20,000 nucleotides of DNA from Paulinella micropora (Eukaryota > Cercozoa > Imbricatea > Euglyphida > Paulinellidae): the NCBI GenBank assembly GCA_019918135.1, contig WBZZ01000511.1, positions 12,501-32,500 on the forward strand, in the 5' to 3' direction. The notes beneath the pieces are model-generated. The model was not told the DNA's origin. It made no database searches and worked only from the letters and a program-made list of their open reading frames with translations. Every line of letters starts with the position of its first letter. The first letter of the stretch is position 1. The translations under genes and the position numbers were made by a program. This document shows, piece after piece, positions 1-9,209 of this stretch.

Positions 1-486
1 ATACTACTAACCGTAACGAATAAGGCTAACGTACCAAATAGCAATACGGACGTAGTTGAGGAGGAAGTGTCTAATTAATTGTCCAATGCTCCCCCTTAAT
101 TAGAGTCCCTTACGAGTCAGTGTCCACAATGCAACGCGCAACTAATACTAGATTACGCAAATAAGCAAGCGCAAAGTGAGCTACCCGCTACGTCTCCTGT
201 GGAGTTCGGCAATATAGCTACACTGTTAACAACTAAAGCGCAATCAGCAAAACCGTGCACAATATGTATGACTAATAATGCAAGCAGAGGCGCCAGCGTA
301 CGTCTCCACAGCTTGTGGAGTTCGACAATCTAGTCGCCTAATTACTAAAATCTATCCCCTTGCAATCGGGTACCAATCCAAGGTTCTACTCTCTATCCAG
401 AGTCCTATCCAGGGTCCACGGGTTGAAAGTCCCAACGTTGAAGGAAGTCCCACTGCGCGCGCGCGCCACCCCGCCGCAAGACGAAG
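1..486. other. Non-coding flank downstream of the copia pol; no LTR boundary identified
   Basis: No coding region is convincing here. On the minus strand this is the sequence directly after the copia pol stop, so a polypurine tract and 3' LTR would be expected. I see only a short G-rich stretch just past the stop and no clear TG...CA boundary. A (CG)n run lies at about 453-466. An imperfect internal repeat is listed separately. The stretch could be LTR, 3' untranslated region or unrelated flank. Confidence 0.4.
189..333 (+). repeat. Imperfect direct repeat, second copy carries a hairpin insertion
   Basis: TACGTCTCC followed by TGTGGAGTTCG and a CAAT-TAG tail occurs at 189-217 and again at 299-333. 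The second copy has six extra bases (308-313). With them, CTCCACA (304-310) and TGTGGAG (314-320) form a perfect 7-bp inverted repeat around a 3-nt loop. The function is unknown. Confidence 0.6.
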
Positions 487-1350
487 CTAGTCGCTCGCCA
501 CGGGCCGCACCAGTCGGAGGTAGGGCTCCCCACGCGACGGCTTGGTGTTGACGTCTGCCACATTGTCCGCTGACGCCACCTTCTCGTTGACGACTAGACC
601 CGCGTCCACCTTCTGGTTGACGATGGCGCAGCGCAGATCCACGTGCCCGAGCTTCCTAGAAAACACATTTGTATCTGCGAGGTCCAGGGCGCCTTGGTTG
701 TCGCCGTACAGGATGAGGGGCTGCCCCCACCCGTACGCCCCAGCGCGTCTGCGACCCGTCCGATGCCCTGCACAAAGTTAGATATTTTATCCTGGCCGTG
801 GTATGCCTCCACCATCGCGTAGACTTCCGCCTCGCAGGAGGACGCCTCCGGCGCGGCCGGCACCAGACGCTTGCCATCCGCCACCTCCAGCTCGCCGCAC
901 CCGGTCGCGGTCGCCACCAGCTCGTCCTGTGTCGCGCTCGCCTTTGCCTCCACTCGCGCTCTCAGGGTCGCATCACTGGGCAGGGCCACGGACACGTTCC
1001 GCTTAAGGCAGAATGGTAGCACCGAGCCACTAAGAAAGAAATGAAACCCCGCTAGGCTGGCACGGCGATCTTCGGCTGTTCCCTTCCAACTTGAGTCCGC
1101 CCAGGACATCAAGCGGGTGCCGTTCGCCTTGGTGAAGCGAATGCCTTTAGATCGGGTACCATTAAGGTACCGTACGACCTGTTCGGCTTGCTGATAATTG
1201 AACAACTCAGGCTTGGAGGCATGGGTGGCCACTTCCCCTAATGGGCCCAAAACCTCGTGCCGAGTGATGCGTGTCCATAAGAGGACACCTACGATGTGCT
1301 GCGGCGAGAACTGCTCTAGCACTGATTGCTTCCCGGCTCGTACCCCCCGG
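487..1350 (-). pseudogene. copia pol, C-terminal part: RT end and RNase H
   Basis: This is the RNase H region of a copia pol, the activity that degrades the RNA of the RNA/DNA hybrid during reverse transcription. Visible motifs are a connection segment around VVRYLNGTRSKGI, then SWADSSWKG with the first catalytic Asp, and SSCEAEVYAM with the catalytic Glu. YGDNQGALDL with a later Asp is in another frame. The C-terminal stretch reads through NVADVNTKP to the TAG at 487-489. The frame changes near 725-729 inside a run of five G, consistent with one lost base. It changes again near 1345-1350 in a run of six G, consistent with one gained base. Both sites are homopolymers, so consensus error is possible. 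Confidence 0.8.
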
Positions 1351-2472
1351 CATCAACCACGGCGAATCGGCTGTAGCTAAACCGGTGCACTGGAGCTACT
1401 CAACTGCCTCTTTGATGAAATCTTCCTGGGAGATCTTGATCGTACGGCCTAGTCGACAGTCTTCCTTATTTTCGATGTTCAAGCCTACCACCCCGGTCGG
1501 AGCCTCTTGCTTAAAGGCCCTAAAGGCCTTCTTACCGGCGGCTAAGAACTCTGCTTCCACCTCCTTGCTACTGAACGCTCCCATTATGTCGTCGACGTGT
1601 ACGAAAGCAAAGTCAGGCTTATCCTTACCGGGTAGCCAACGCCAATAGAAACAAGGAAAAGCGACATGAGCCGTAAAGCCTAAACTTTCTAAAAACAGGA
1701 CTAGCTTGTACCGCCACCATTTGCGGCGCGCGTCCGGTCTGCCATAGATGGCTTTAAGCATTTCCCACACATACCCCGGCTCTTCTAAACCAAACGGTGG
1801 TACGATGTAACTGGGGCGATACCCCTGCTCAGCTGCAGACGCCTCTGTGTATGCGTGCCAACGTCCCACTTTGACAAGACTAAGCCAAAAAACACTGTTA
1901 GGGCGAAAAGCATTAAGATGGTAAGGGCACACGGGGTTGGGAAGTCCCGTTTCCCAAAATGCCATCCCTGTATCATGGAAAACCCCTTGGCAGTCCATCG
2001 GCTTTTGACCTTCAGGATCTCTCCCCCTGCCTCTTTGGTGGCATCAACGAACCGCCCTTCACAAATGTCTTTCTTGTCTACTAAGTCGGCTCGGACTCTC
2101 CGGAAGCAACCTTTCTCCCAGAGCGTAGCCATCTCGGCTCGGGCGTCGTCCCAGTACCCTAGCTCATCAGCTTGCTTCTCACTCACCTGCCTAGTGAACG
2201 TGGCGGCATGTGCGGTCTCCGGACCGTCAGCAAGGTACTTGACGATCTCCGAGTCCAACATACGGTCTGGAGAGTCGTCATCCTCAAACTTTACCCAATG
2301 GGCTGGTCCGCTCTTCTTCTGCTTCTTAACCCATATGGGTTCACTCACGTCTTGCACCTGACCTCGTCGAACCTTGTCCCGAAAACCCACCCCATAGGTC
2401 TTGTTGGCCCAAGCCCAGCCCCACTGAGTGGCTGGGGTCTCCACCCAGCTTCCCTTCAACTCCCCTATTGTT
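1351..2472 (-). pseudogene. copia pol, reverse transcriptase domain
   Basis: This is the RNA-dependent DNA polymerase of the copia element. The N-terminal part, at roughly 2160-1860, contains the family segment around KSRWTAKGFS followed by LSKWDVGT. The polymerase continues in another frame from about 1856 with PPFGLEEPGYVWEMLKAIYG and then the catalytic box VHVDDIM. The HVDD residues are at 1588-1599, where copia elements usually have YVDD. The frame change at about 1856 fits a single-base deletion. An in-frame TAG lies at 1396-1398 after a stretch ending FIKEAVE. Positions about 2472-2170 are an unconserved acidic and basic linker between integrase and RT. Confidence 0.82.
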
Positions 2473-2869
2473 TCGGGTCGGGCTCGGGAGCCTCTTTCTC
2501 GGTTTTCACGGCTTCCTGTTCAGAGGTCGCTTCCTCCACTTCGCCGTCGGAATCAGAGCTGTCAAGCTCCCCCTGATCCGGGGTCTTCTTGCCTCCCCCG
2601 GGGTCGGTCCCTCCCACCCTGGACTTTGGAACAAACATCTGCTCAAGGTCGGCGTCTTCCACTAACGGGTCTCCCTTGAACGGTTCCAAGCTCAGTCCCT
2701 TCTTCTCCCAAAGGGGTTGCAACAGGGGCCAGGCCTGCTGATTGTCGTCAAAGTTCTTGACGTTTCGCCATGGGAACACCCTACCTTCACACAGGATCAG
2801 GTGTGCGGAGTACTCCAAACTCAGCCCTAACCAGGGGGCCATGTGCGTCCGGCTCTCGTCGTGTCCCCT
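2473..2869 (-). pseudogene. copia pol, integrase C-terminal/linker region
   Basis: This segment follows the integrase catalytic core in a shifted frame. It begins around RTHMAPWLGLSLEYSAHL, which corresponds in position to the copia segment where the conserved GYS-like motif follows the catalytic core. It then becomes a charged, low-complexity tail rich in Asp, Glu, Ser and Lys (DSSDSDGEVEEATSEQEA). It joins the upstream core by a frame change near 2872 and the downstream RT by another near 2475, each consistent with one lost base. I assign it by position and general character, not by a strong motif. Confidence 0.6.
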
Positions 2870-3968
2870 AACCTGCCCTCGATGACCATGTGGCATAGAC
2901 ACCCAAAAGGATGAAGGTAAGCTATCCACTTTAGCTTCCTTTCACGGGGCATCAGCTCAAACATCCGGACCTCACCACCGGATCGTTTCGGGGAAAGGTT
3001 GTGTAAGAGGATAGCGTGTTGCCACGCGTATCCCAAGAGCTCATAGGACGGTAGCTGAGCCCTAACCAGGTTATGACGCGCTTTGCGCCAAAGTTCACGT
3101 TGGGACACTTCGGCATAGGCGTTCTTGTTGTGTTCATTGAGGGTGTTTATCCACTTCCTCACTCCCTTGTCCCGGACTAGCTCCTTGAAGTCAGCTGAGG
3201 TATATTCACCGTCTACCCGGACTTCCTTCACCTTCTTGCCGCTTTGCGTCTCAATGAAGTTTATGCATTCCCGCATGAAGCGCACTTGTGGTGCCGCGGT
3301 GCCATCCTTTAGCAGGAGGCCAAACGCATACCCGGTGTTAGCCTCGATTCCCACCATGCCGTACCAAAACCCACCATAGAGGGATTTGCGTAGGCACCCG
3401 GACTTGTCGAACGCCACAGCTTCGAACTTCCCTACCTGTGTCAACTGGTTGCTTGCCGGGTGGTTAACTTTCCCCCCTTTGGCGGCCGGGCACTCCTTAC
3501 ACTCTTTTACCGCTTGCTCATGGGTTTTGTCACCCACTATCTTGATTCCGTACGCTTCACGGATGAGGCGCTGCATGCCGCTTCCGGGCCCTCCGAACTT
3601 CTGGTGAAGTTGTTCACTAGTCAACTCCGTGACCTTAGCCATCTCCTTTCCAAAGAAAGCTCTAGCCTCAATCTTATCTGCCGCCAGCTCTTGGTTTGTG
3701 GACGTCACACAACGCCACACCTTGTCCTTGTCGTCTAGGTAAAGGACCCCGGCCTTAAGCTCTGGGGAAATGTCCGGTATGCGGGCCTTAGTGATGTATC
3801 ACTCTCCCTTCTTGTGGAGGACTACACTGTAACCATCCTTGGCTAACTGAGGACCGGAGACTAAGGTTTCATCTATGTTGGCGGTAACCCACACACAACC
3901 TAGATGTAACCTGTTCTTTTCCCCCTTTCCGTTCACGGTCGTCATGTCTAGTGAGCCCTTCTTAGTCA
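2870..3968 (-). pseudogene. copia pol, integrase catalytic core with zinc-binding N-terminus
   Basis: This is the DDE integrase that inserts element cDNA into the genome. The zinc-binding N-terminus is partial: LHQKFGG, with Gly where the second His is expected, then CKECPAAKG supplies the Cys pair. Catalytic residues are Asp in AFDKSG (codon about 3405-3407), Asp in RVDGEYTS (3211-3213) and Glu in AYAEVSQREL (3109-3111). Thirty-three residues separate the second Asp from the Glu. Copia integrases normally have 35, usually with DNGGEY where this reads DGEY, so two residues look missing. A TGA at 3799-3801 interrupts the frame where Trp or Arg would fit. The core ends in the FGCLCHMVIEG region. 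Confidence 0.82.
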
Positions 3969-4300
3969 CGGTGGTCTCCCGTTGACCGTATCTACCCGTT
4001 TCATCCCTCGCTGAATGTTGAACAGGCGTTGTTCAGCTCCGGCCGGCACAAAGTGCAACGTAGCTCCCGAATCGAACATGGGGTCTTTGTCAGCACTCCG
4101 TCCTAGGAGGGCTTGTTCTGCTAGCCGGATCCCCTTAGCAATCCATCCGCGTTCGGTCATGAAACGAACTAGGTCGTCAACCGGGTCAGCTTCTCCCTCT
4201 GCTTCCGGCAAACTTGCGTATTCCTTCTCTAGTACGCTCTCACCGCCGACCACCCTTTCTCTGACTCTGAACGGCCTAGTACGAGGTTGAAACCCTGCGG
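3969..4300 (-). pseudogene. copia pol, aspartic protease region
   Basis: This encodes the aspartic protease that processes copia polyproteins. The active-site motif is DPMFDSGATLHF, with the DSGA codons at 4062-4073, followed by hydrophobic spacing typical of the fold. Upstream is an acidic stretch (LPEAEGEADPVDD) with no Cys-His knuckle, so the gag C-terminus is missing or unrecognisable. The frame is lost near 3969 by an apparent one-base deletion before the integrase. The same open frame extends without a stop from here up to 4532 and into the RNase H of the neighbouring DIRS-like element. Confidence 0.75.
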
Positions 4301-5027
4301 CACTATTTGCTGCTGCTCCTGCTACGGCCCAATGTCTCTGCCACCTGTTGAAGTCAGTGACATACACCAGTCCACCATCTCTTACATAGTCAGGTGCGTT
4401 GGCCATCACCATCTCGTACACATCCCTTCTCATGTAGATATCTTTCATAGACAGCGCCTTCGACGCGCCGTCAGCTTCACTGTTCAGGTCCCTTGGAATC
4501 CAGTTCCAGACTGCCTTGATATCATACGCATTTCAAATAGTCCATATATGCTTGATAATGTCATTCTGAACAGGAACAGGTCCGCCGCCGTTGATTAAGT
4601 TCCTCACTGCATGCAATGAGTTTAAGTTAAATCTCACACACTTATGTCCCAACTTCTCACCAAACTCACTTAGCAATGAAATGACACCATGCAGCTCCCG
4701 TAATGTTGATGATGTGCACACTAGGTGGCACGGTAGCGGGATGGTAAGTTTGTCACCCCCATACACGACACCGGTACCTAGCTCACCTGTGTCTACCCGC
4801 ACAAACATATCTTCCTCATAGTTAACTATCGGTCGCTTACATCTCGACTGATCACCCAACCACTCCGCCCAAAATTCAACCTCAGCTTTCGTGCCCGCAT
4901 CAATTATTACATACTCAGCAGCCCGCACCCCCGCTGTATTCATACAGCCATATAGAGAGCGGGTCCAAGCCTGTGCCGGTTCCAATCCGATCGATAGCGA
5001 GACTATTCTACCCACCTTTCTCTCTCT
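4300..5027 (-). pseudogene. DIRS-like pol, RNase H domain and start of the following region
   Basis: The frame begins around VGRIVSLSIGLEPAQ, where DIRS-type proteins have the thumb/connection segment. The RNase H follows: VRVDTGELGTG with the first Asp, STLRELHGV with the Glu, and the segment FNLNSLHAVRNLINGGG. That last segment aligns by eye with the usual Asp-Asn...Val...Gly-Gly stretch, but Leu sits where the catalytic Asp should be. The last motif, WIPRDLNSEADGASK, keeps its Asp. A TGA at 4533-4535 separates the body from this last motif in the same frame. The next stretch, DVYEMVMANAPDYVRDGG, resembles the post-RNase H region of DIRS pols. About 30 residues later similarity fades into copia sequence. 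Confidence 0.68.
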
Positions 5028-6282
5028 AGCTCCTCTAGCTTAATAAAGCATCCTTCCTTCAGCCTAGCATTGAATTCTGCCCACCTATTATGCATGAGTG
5101 CCCGCTTGTAGTCAGGCACCTCATATGTCATCCCCTTAGTGTTAATCATAACACCCAAAAATTTCACAACAAACTCACCCACCCATCTGCACTTCTCATT
5201 TAATCCCCATCCAAGAATAGTCAGAAAAAGTCTCACACAACTCGCCAGTTCATTCATCACTTTACCTGGCGCACTCCACAGAAAGTCGTCAAGGTATGCT
5301 AGCACCAGTACGCCCAAAAATCTCAGAAGCGTAACCATAGGTCGGGTGGTATTTTGAAACCAAAAGGGAGCATTCCTAAGTCCGAATGTCATAACATTCG
5401 AGGTGTAGTATTTCCCTTTATGGAAAAGCTAATGAATTTTCTCACACTCTCTGACATCCTTAGGGAGTAATATGCAGATGCCAAATCTGTCACAATCATT
5501 GAAAAATCATCTCTTACTACCTTGTCCGAATCTCTCTTCAGTGTCTCCAATCTGAACTGGTTGACAGCATTGAACTTGCCTAGATATCTCTTGTAGTGAC
5601 ATACCCTTGCCTTTCTCACGCCGAGCGGATCTATCTCCACCTGCATCGGTTCCACCAACCATAGCCTTTCAGGCTCTTCTTCCTCAAAGTTACCTAATGT
5701 TATATTTCTGCGCACAAACTCATCAACCAGTTACTCATTCGCAAAGTACGTTGGATGATTACAAAAAAATTTCCTTTCAGGAATGTGTTGTCATTCAAAC
5801 CTAAAATCAAGTCCATACGCAATCCAAGAAATGACAACACTTAAAGTTCCCATCGACTTCCAATAACCAAGCTTTCTCCTTAGCATATCAGGCCCGGCCG
5901 ATGTGTCTGCCCAGGGGTTTCCTTTGTTGAGCTCACTTCCTAACTTTATCATAGTTTCAAGCGCCTGCAGCAGTGTCATGTCCCGATATAGATCAAGGCT
6001 TACCTGCGGTTGTTTGATCAAATTCTCAACGAACTCTATTCTGTCCTTAGCATCTACTGTAGTTGGTAGGCCCGGGCAAGACGAATAAGTGTGAAACTTT
6101 TGTTTGCAAAAACTGCACACCATGCATTGCAGTTGATCATACCACACGCAGCGTTTCGGGAACTGGCCAAGTGAATGCCTTATCCTCTCCACCGGTTCAT
6201 TAATACTGCAGTATTTCAGGCATATCAGCCCCTCTGTCCTGATAATATACTTCAAGAGTCTACATTGCCAATCAAGTGTCAT
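5028..6282 (-). pseudogene. DIRS-like pol, N-terminal zinc knuckle and reverse transcriptase
   Basis: The putative start ATG is at 6280-6282. Residues 56-69 form a perfect CX2CX4HX4C knuckle (CSFCKQKFHTYSSC), an RNA-binding module usually found at the end of Gag. The RT starts after a connector and shows KARVCHYKRYLGKFN, FRLETLK, then IVTDLASAYYSLRMS with the first catalytic Asp. After a frame change near 5414 it continues with TFGLRNAP and LAYLDDFLW (YLDD codons 5285-5296). In-frame stops are TGA at 5791-5793 and TAA at 5731-5733. A second frame change lies near 5025, next to a GAGAGAGA stretch. Both shifts fit single-base deletions. The catalytic boxes themselves are intact. Confidence 0.75.
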
Positions 6283-6532
6283 ATATATATGAAAGAAGAA
6301 TTTAATAATCTAACCAGGACTGTCAGCAGCATTAATACTAATGTACAAAATAATTCCAAGTTTGAAAAGAACACTGGTTTAATTAACTTAATACCAAGCC
6401 ACCTACAGGTCGACCAGTCTCGACCATATATCAATTCAATCGGCTCCTACGTTACTGAACCGATACCGAGCCAAATAATATTATCACTGCTTTACAAGAC
6501 AAGTAGCCACCATGCACGTCAATAATGCTCCT
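6283..6532. other. AT-rich spacer between gag-like gene and pol
   Basis: This 250-nt AT-rich interval separates the gag-like stop from the first ATG of the pol frame. No motif, long frame or repeat is apparent. Its length argues against simple frameshift expression of pol from gag, so separate initiation or splicing would be needed if the element were active. Confidence 0.5.
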
Positions 6533-7762
6533 TTATTTGCGAGCTGGCATGTTGTCCCACGGGCGCGACGGAGTCGCGCGGGCTCCACCAACATTGCGGG
6601 GGTCACGCATCTCGTCACTGTCACGCTTGGGAAGCGGGCATTTCTGGGACAGATAACCATACTCCCCACAGTTGTAGCATCTGAACGATGATAGATCCTT
6701 CGCAGCTGATGCTCCTCCCAGCTTCTTCCTCTTGAGTAGTGGGCCTGCAGGCGTAAAGTACTCATCCACGTCGTCCCAGACTGCGGAGTCTACCTTCTTG
6801 GCGTGTGCCTTGGCGATCTTGAGTGCATCCTCCACACCGTAGCCAGCCGAGCGAGTCTTGAAATACTTGACCACTGCCGCAATCAACACACCAAGGTCCT
6901 CAAACTTGGACTCACCACCATTGTGAGTAGTAAGTAGCGCCAGTATCATCGAACAAGCAGCCTTCTCCTCAACTGCTTCCAACATCATGGCCATGCTTGA
7001 GTCCGTGGATAGCTCTGATCTCTTCTGGCTCTTCGCCATGTCCAGTACAGCCGCGAGTATCTGCTCCATCCTGCCAGGGTGAGGCCAGCCAGCACCATCC
7101 ACCTTCTGTAGGCTCTGCTCCTCGTGGCGGGTGCAGTAGTCTTGGCCAGGGCTTGTCTCGCTAAGACAGCCTAACACACGTACAACACATGTACATCATT
7201 AGTAATCACCTTGCCACACATGCTATCTGTTACCCTTATAATCACAAACTGCACGACTCGCTCCTCCCCCAGCCATGAGAGCTTGCATTAGTGCACCCAT
7301 TTGAGTTGCATCAATCATCACGGGCGCGTGTACATTGCTCCCGCCCGCTGCGCCCACACCAGTGGGGACACCGATGTGCCCAGCCGCAGCGGGTGCGGCG
7401 ACACCATGATGACCCGAAGCAACCCACCCTGCTCCCACAACTCCCGGAGCTGGCCCACCTGCAACAACCATTCATCCAGCAGCTGGCGAGCTGACTGACG
7501 ACACAAGCAACGCCGGTCCAGACGAGTGCAGGGAGGCGGATGTATCTCCACTTGTTGCAGAAGTCGAAGTGGACGGTACAGAGATGCTCGGTACCCCAAC
7601 CACGAATGACGGTGGGGGACATGGTGCTCTTGGGGAAGAGGCTGAGTTTCCAACCGCCGCACTGGCTGCCGCCATGATGGTAGATAACGCACTGGATGAA
7701 GCAGCAGACGTTGCAGCCCTACGCTTTGCTGCTCTTGCTTCTCAAGGGACATCACTTGACAT
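6533..7762 (-). pseudogene. Gag-like protein of the DIRS-like element, with a candidate intron
   Basis: The ATG is at 7760-7762 and the TAA at 6533-6535. The N-terminal third is Ala/Ser/Gly/Pro-rich and disordered-looking. It is followed by a compact Cys/His module, C-x4-C-x9-C-x2-H (CDYKG then CLSETSPGQDYCTRH), that only forms if 7171-7233 is removed as an intron. A helical region with MILALLTTHNGGE and VLIAAVVKYFKTRS follows. Near the C-terminus is CYNCGEYGYLSQKC, a retroviral-type knuckle with Tyr in place of His. Two TGA codons interrupt the frame, at 7742-7744 and 7472-7474. The gene is clearly richer in GC than the RT region. I call it Gag from knuckle, position and composition, not from overall similarity. 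Confidence 0.6.
7171..7233 (-). other. Candidate 63-nt spliceosomal intron in the gag-like gene
   Basis: On the minus strand the segment starts GTAACA after AAGG and ends TGTGTTAG. A TTACTAAT branch-point-like sequence lies about 30 nt from the 3' end. It contains in-frame stops. Removing it keeps the frame, joining DYKG to CLSETSPG through a split Gly codon, and completes a Cys/His cluster. RNA evidence is not available here. Confidence 0.55.
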
Positions 7763-8138
7763 TATTGGTAGCAAAGAACGTGGATAAAAAGTCCAAAAAC
7801 AAGAATCTCTCTTGTGTTAGAGGAACTTGCGAAAGTGACGAGAACACTAGGTACATAAAATCACATGTTTTATTACTTGCGCGGCACATATCACAACTTT
7901 TCTAGTTGTTCTTGTAGCATCACTTAGTTCTGATATTTCAAATTGCTAGAAATGAGCTCATTCCAGAATTTCTTAATTTGATTTTAGGCCTGATGTGCCA
8001 AATTGGACCAAAACTTGTAATATTAATAGCAATCATTCATAGTCAGTCCTACCATATCAAACATGTTTGTGGAAACGGCTTCAAATGCTGAAATTCATGC
8101 ATTTACAATATTCTTGCTTTTTTCTCGTCCGCGGTCAG
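7763..8138. other. AT-rich interval upstream of the gag-like gene
   Basis: I see no gene or clear element end here. It would hold the 5' untranslated region and left terminus of the DIRS-like element if that survives. No inverted or split terminal repeat was recognised. Confidence 0.4.
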
Positions 8139-8368
8139 ACATACATACATACAAACATACATACATACATACATACATATGTACATACACATACATACAT
8201 ACATATACATACATACATACATACATACGTATGTATGTATGTATGTATGTATGTATGTATGTATGTATTGATGTATGTATGTATGTATGTACATATGTAT
8301 GTATGTATGTATGAAATTTGTATGTATGTATGTATGTATGTATGTATGTATGTATGTATACATATACA
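8139..8368. repeat. Palindromic tetranucleotide microsatellite (CATA)n then (TATG)n
   Basis: About 90 nt of CATA units (8139-8228) are followed directly by about 130 nt of TATG units (from 8229), with a few interruptions. The two halves are reverse complements and meet at ACGT near 8227-8230. This gives a potential hairpin or cruciform with arms of about 85 bp. Confidence 0.95.
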
Positions 8369-9137
8369 TTTTTACAAATGAACTGTCAAAGAAGACTTAC
8401 CCATCACTTTCCATCGTCACAGACAGACTTCTGCGCTCCCCGTAACCCCTCCAGGCTAACGCCAATAGCGATGGACACAGGAAGATCTAACAGGCAAAAA
8501 CCACGATAAGAATACATTATTCAAGGCATAAAAGTCAGGCCATTTCATATTTGGTAACCAACACGATTATTGCTGCTGTGGATCACACATAGCAGGCAAG
8601 ACTAACACACTTTCTACACCCACAATTAAGTACCCCCCACAAGAAAATAAAAAATCAAAAACTGCAGCACACTCAAAAATGAGTCAAAACCTGCCCCACT
8701 GGGGGATCTGACTCAAAACTGGCCACATCAGAGACGATAACTAGAAAAACACCACATTTATCTGGCCTGTGGTGAGTAAGTTTAGGTTTTGGTTCAGACT
8801 CCGGCAATTTTCTGGATCACTTTGCCAAATTGCTTGTCCACACAGCTCTATGTAATCTACCCATGCCACCATCGTGTTCGTGGTTCATACCCAATTTTTC
8901 TCAGTGGGTAGTTCTCCATGGCGATGGGTATGAATGATTTTCATGTCACAGATGTGGGTGATTCTTGTTTGACAGGTCGAACCAGCAAGCAAAAGGGTCG
9001 GGGAAAAATAGTAGGAAAAAAGTTGTGGCGCAAACGTTTGAACAAGTAGGGAAAACATTGAAAACAATAGGGACTATTGAAACTTCTATTTGCGCGAGTC
9101 TTTCCTGGCTTTTCTTGTTTGTCTGGCTCATTTGCCC

Positions 9138-9139
<2 letters not shown>
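8369..9139. other. Intergenic interval, nothing recognised
   Basis: This is mixed-composition sequence with no conserved-looking frame, RNA gene or repeat array. Short open frames on both strands have no motif and are not called. Confidence 0.5.

Positions 9140-9209
<70 letters not shown>
9140..9209. repeat. Homopolymer, about 70 T
   Basis: An uninterrupted T run as written. The true length of such runs is rarely reliable in a consensus. No retroposon body with a target-site duplication was recognised beside it. Confidence 0.9.

Larger units (their letters stand above)
487..4300 (-). mobile_element. Degenerate Ty1/copia-type LTR retrotransposon, pol only, 5' truncated
   Basis: Reading the minus strand from high to low coordinates gives protease, integrase, reverse transcriptase and RNase H. 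This PR-IN-RT-RH order is diagnostic of Ty1/copia rather than Ty3/gypsy. The pol stop is TAG at 487-489. No copia gag or gag zinc knuckle is seen upstream of the protease, and no LTR was recognised on either side. At its 5' side the reading frame continues without interruption into a DIRS-like RNase H. The boundary at 4300 is approximate and set by the loss of recognisable domains. The pol needs about six frame changes and carries two in-frame stops, so this copy is not autonomous as read. Confidence 0.85.
4300..7762 (-). mobile_element. DIRS-like retroelement (gag-like gene, RT, RNase H), degenerate
   Basis: The order on the minus strand is a gag-like gene (7762-6533), a 250-nt spacer, then a pol with an N-terminal zinc knuckle, RT and RNase H (6282 to about 4300). 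The RT has the DIRS/Ngaro/PAT style, with FGLRNAP followed by a long helix and LAYLDDFL. The RNase H ends in a WIPRDLNSEADGASK motif typical of that group. The tyrosine recombinase and methyltransferase expected after RNase H in DIRS elements are not present. Copia protease follows instead. No terminal inverted or split repeats were recognised. Boundaries are approximate. Confidence 0.7.

Noticed and set aside
8063..8381. Open frames rich in Met-Tyr-Val-Cys or Tyr-Ile-His-Thr
   Set aside because: They are direct translations of the CATA/TATG microsatellite.
9140..9209. Poly-T as the reverse-strand tail of a retroposon
   Set aside because: No element body, coding remnant or target-site duplication was found next to it. 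The same applies to the T run at 16772-16810.
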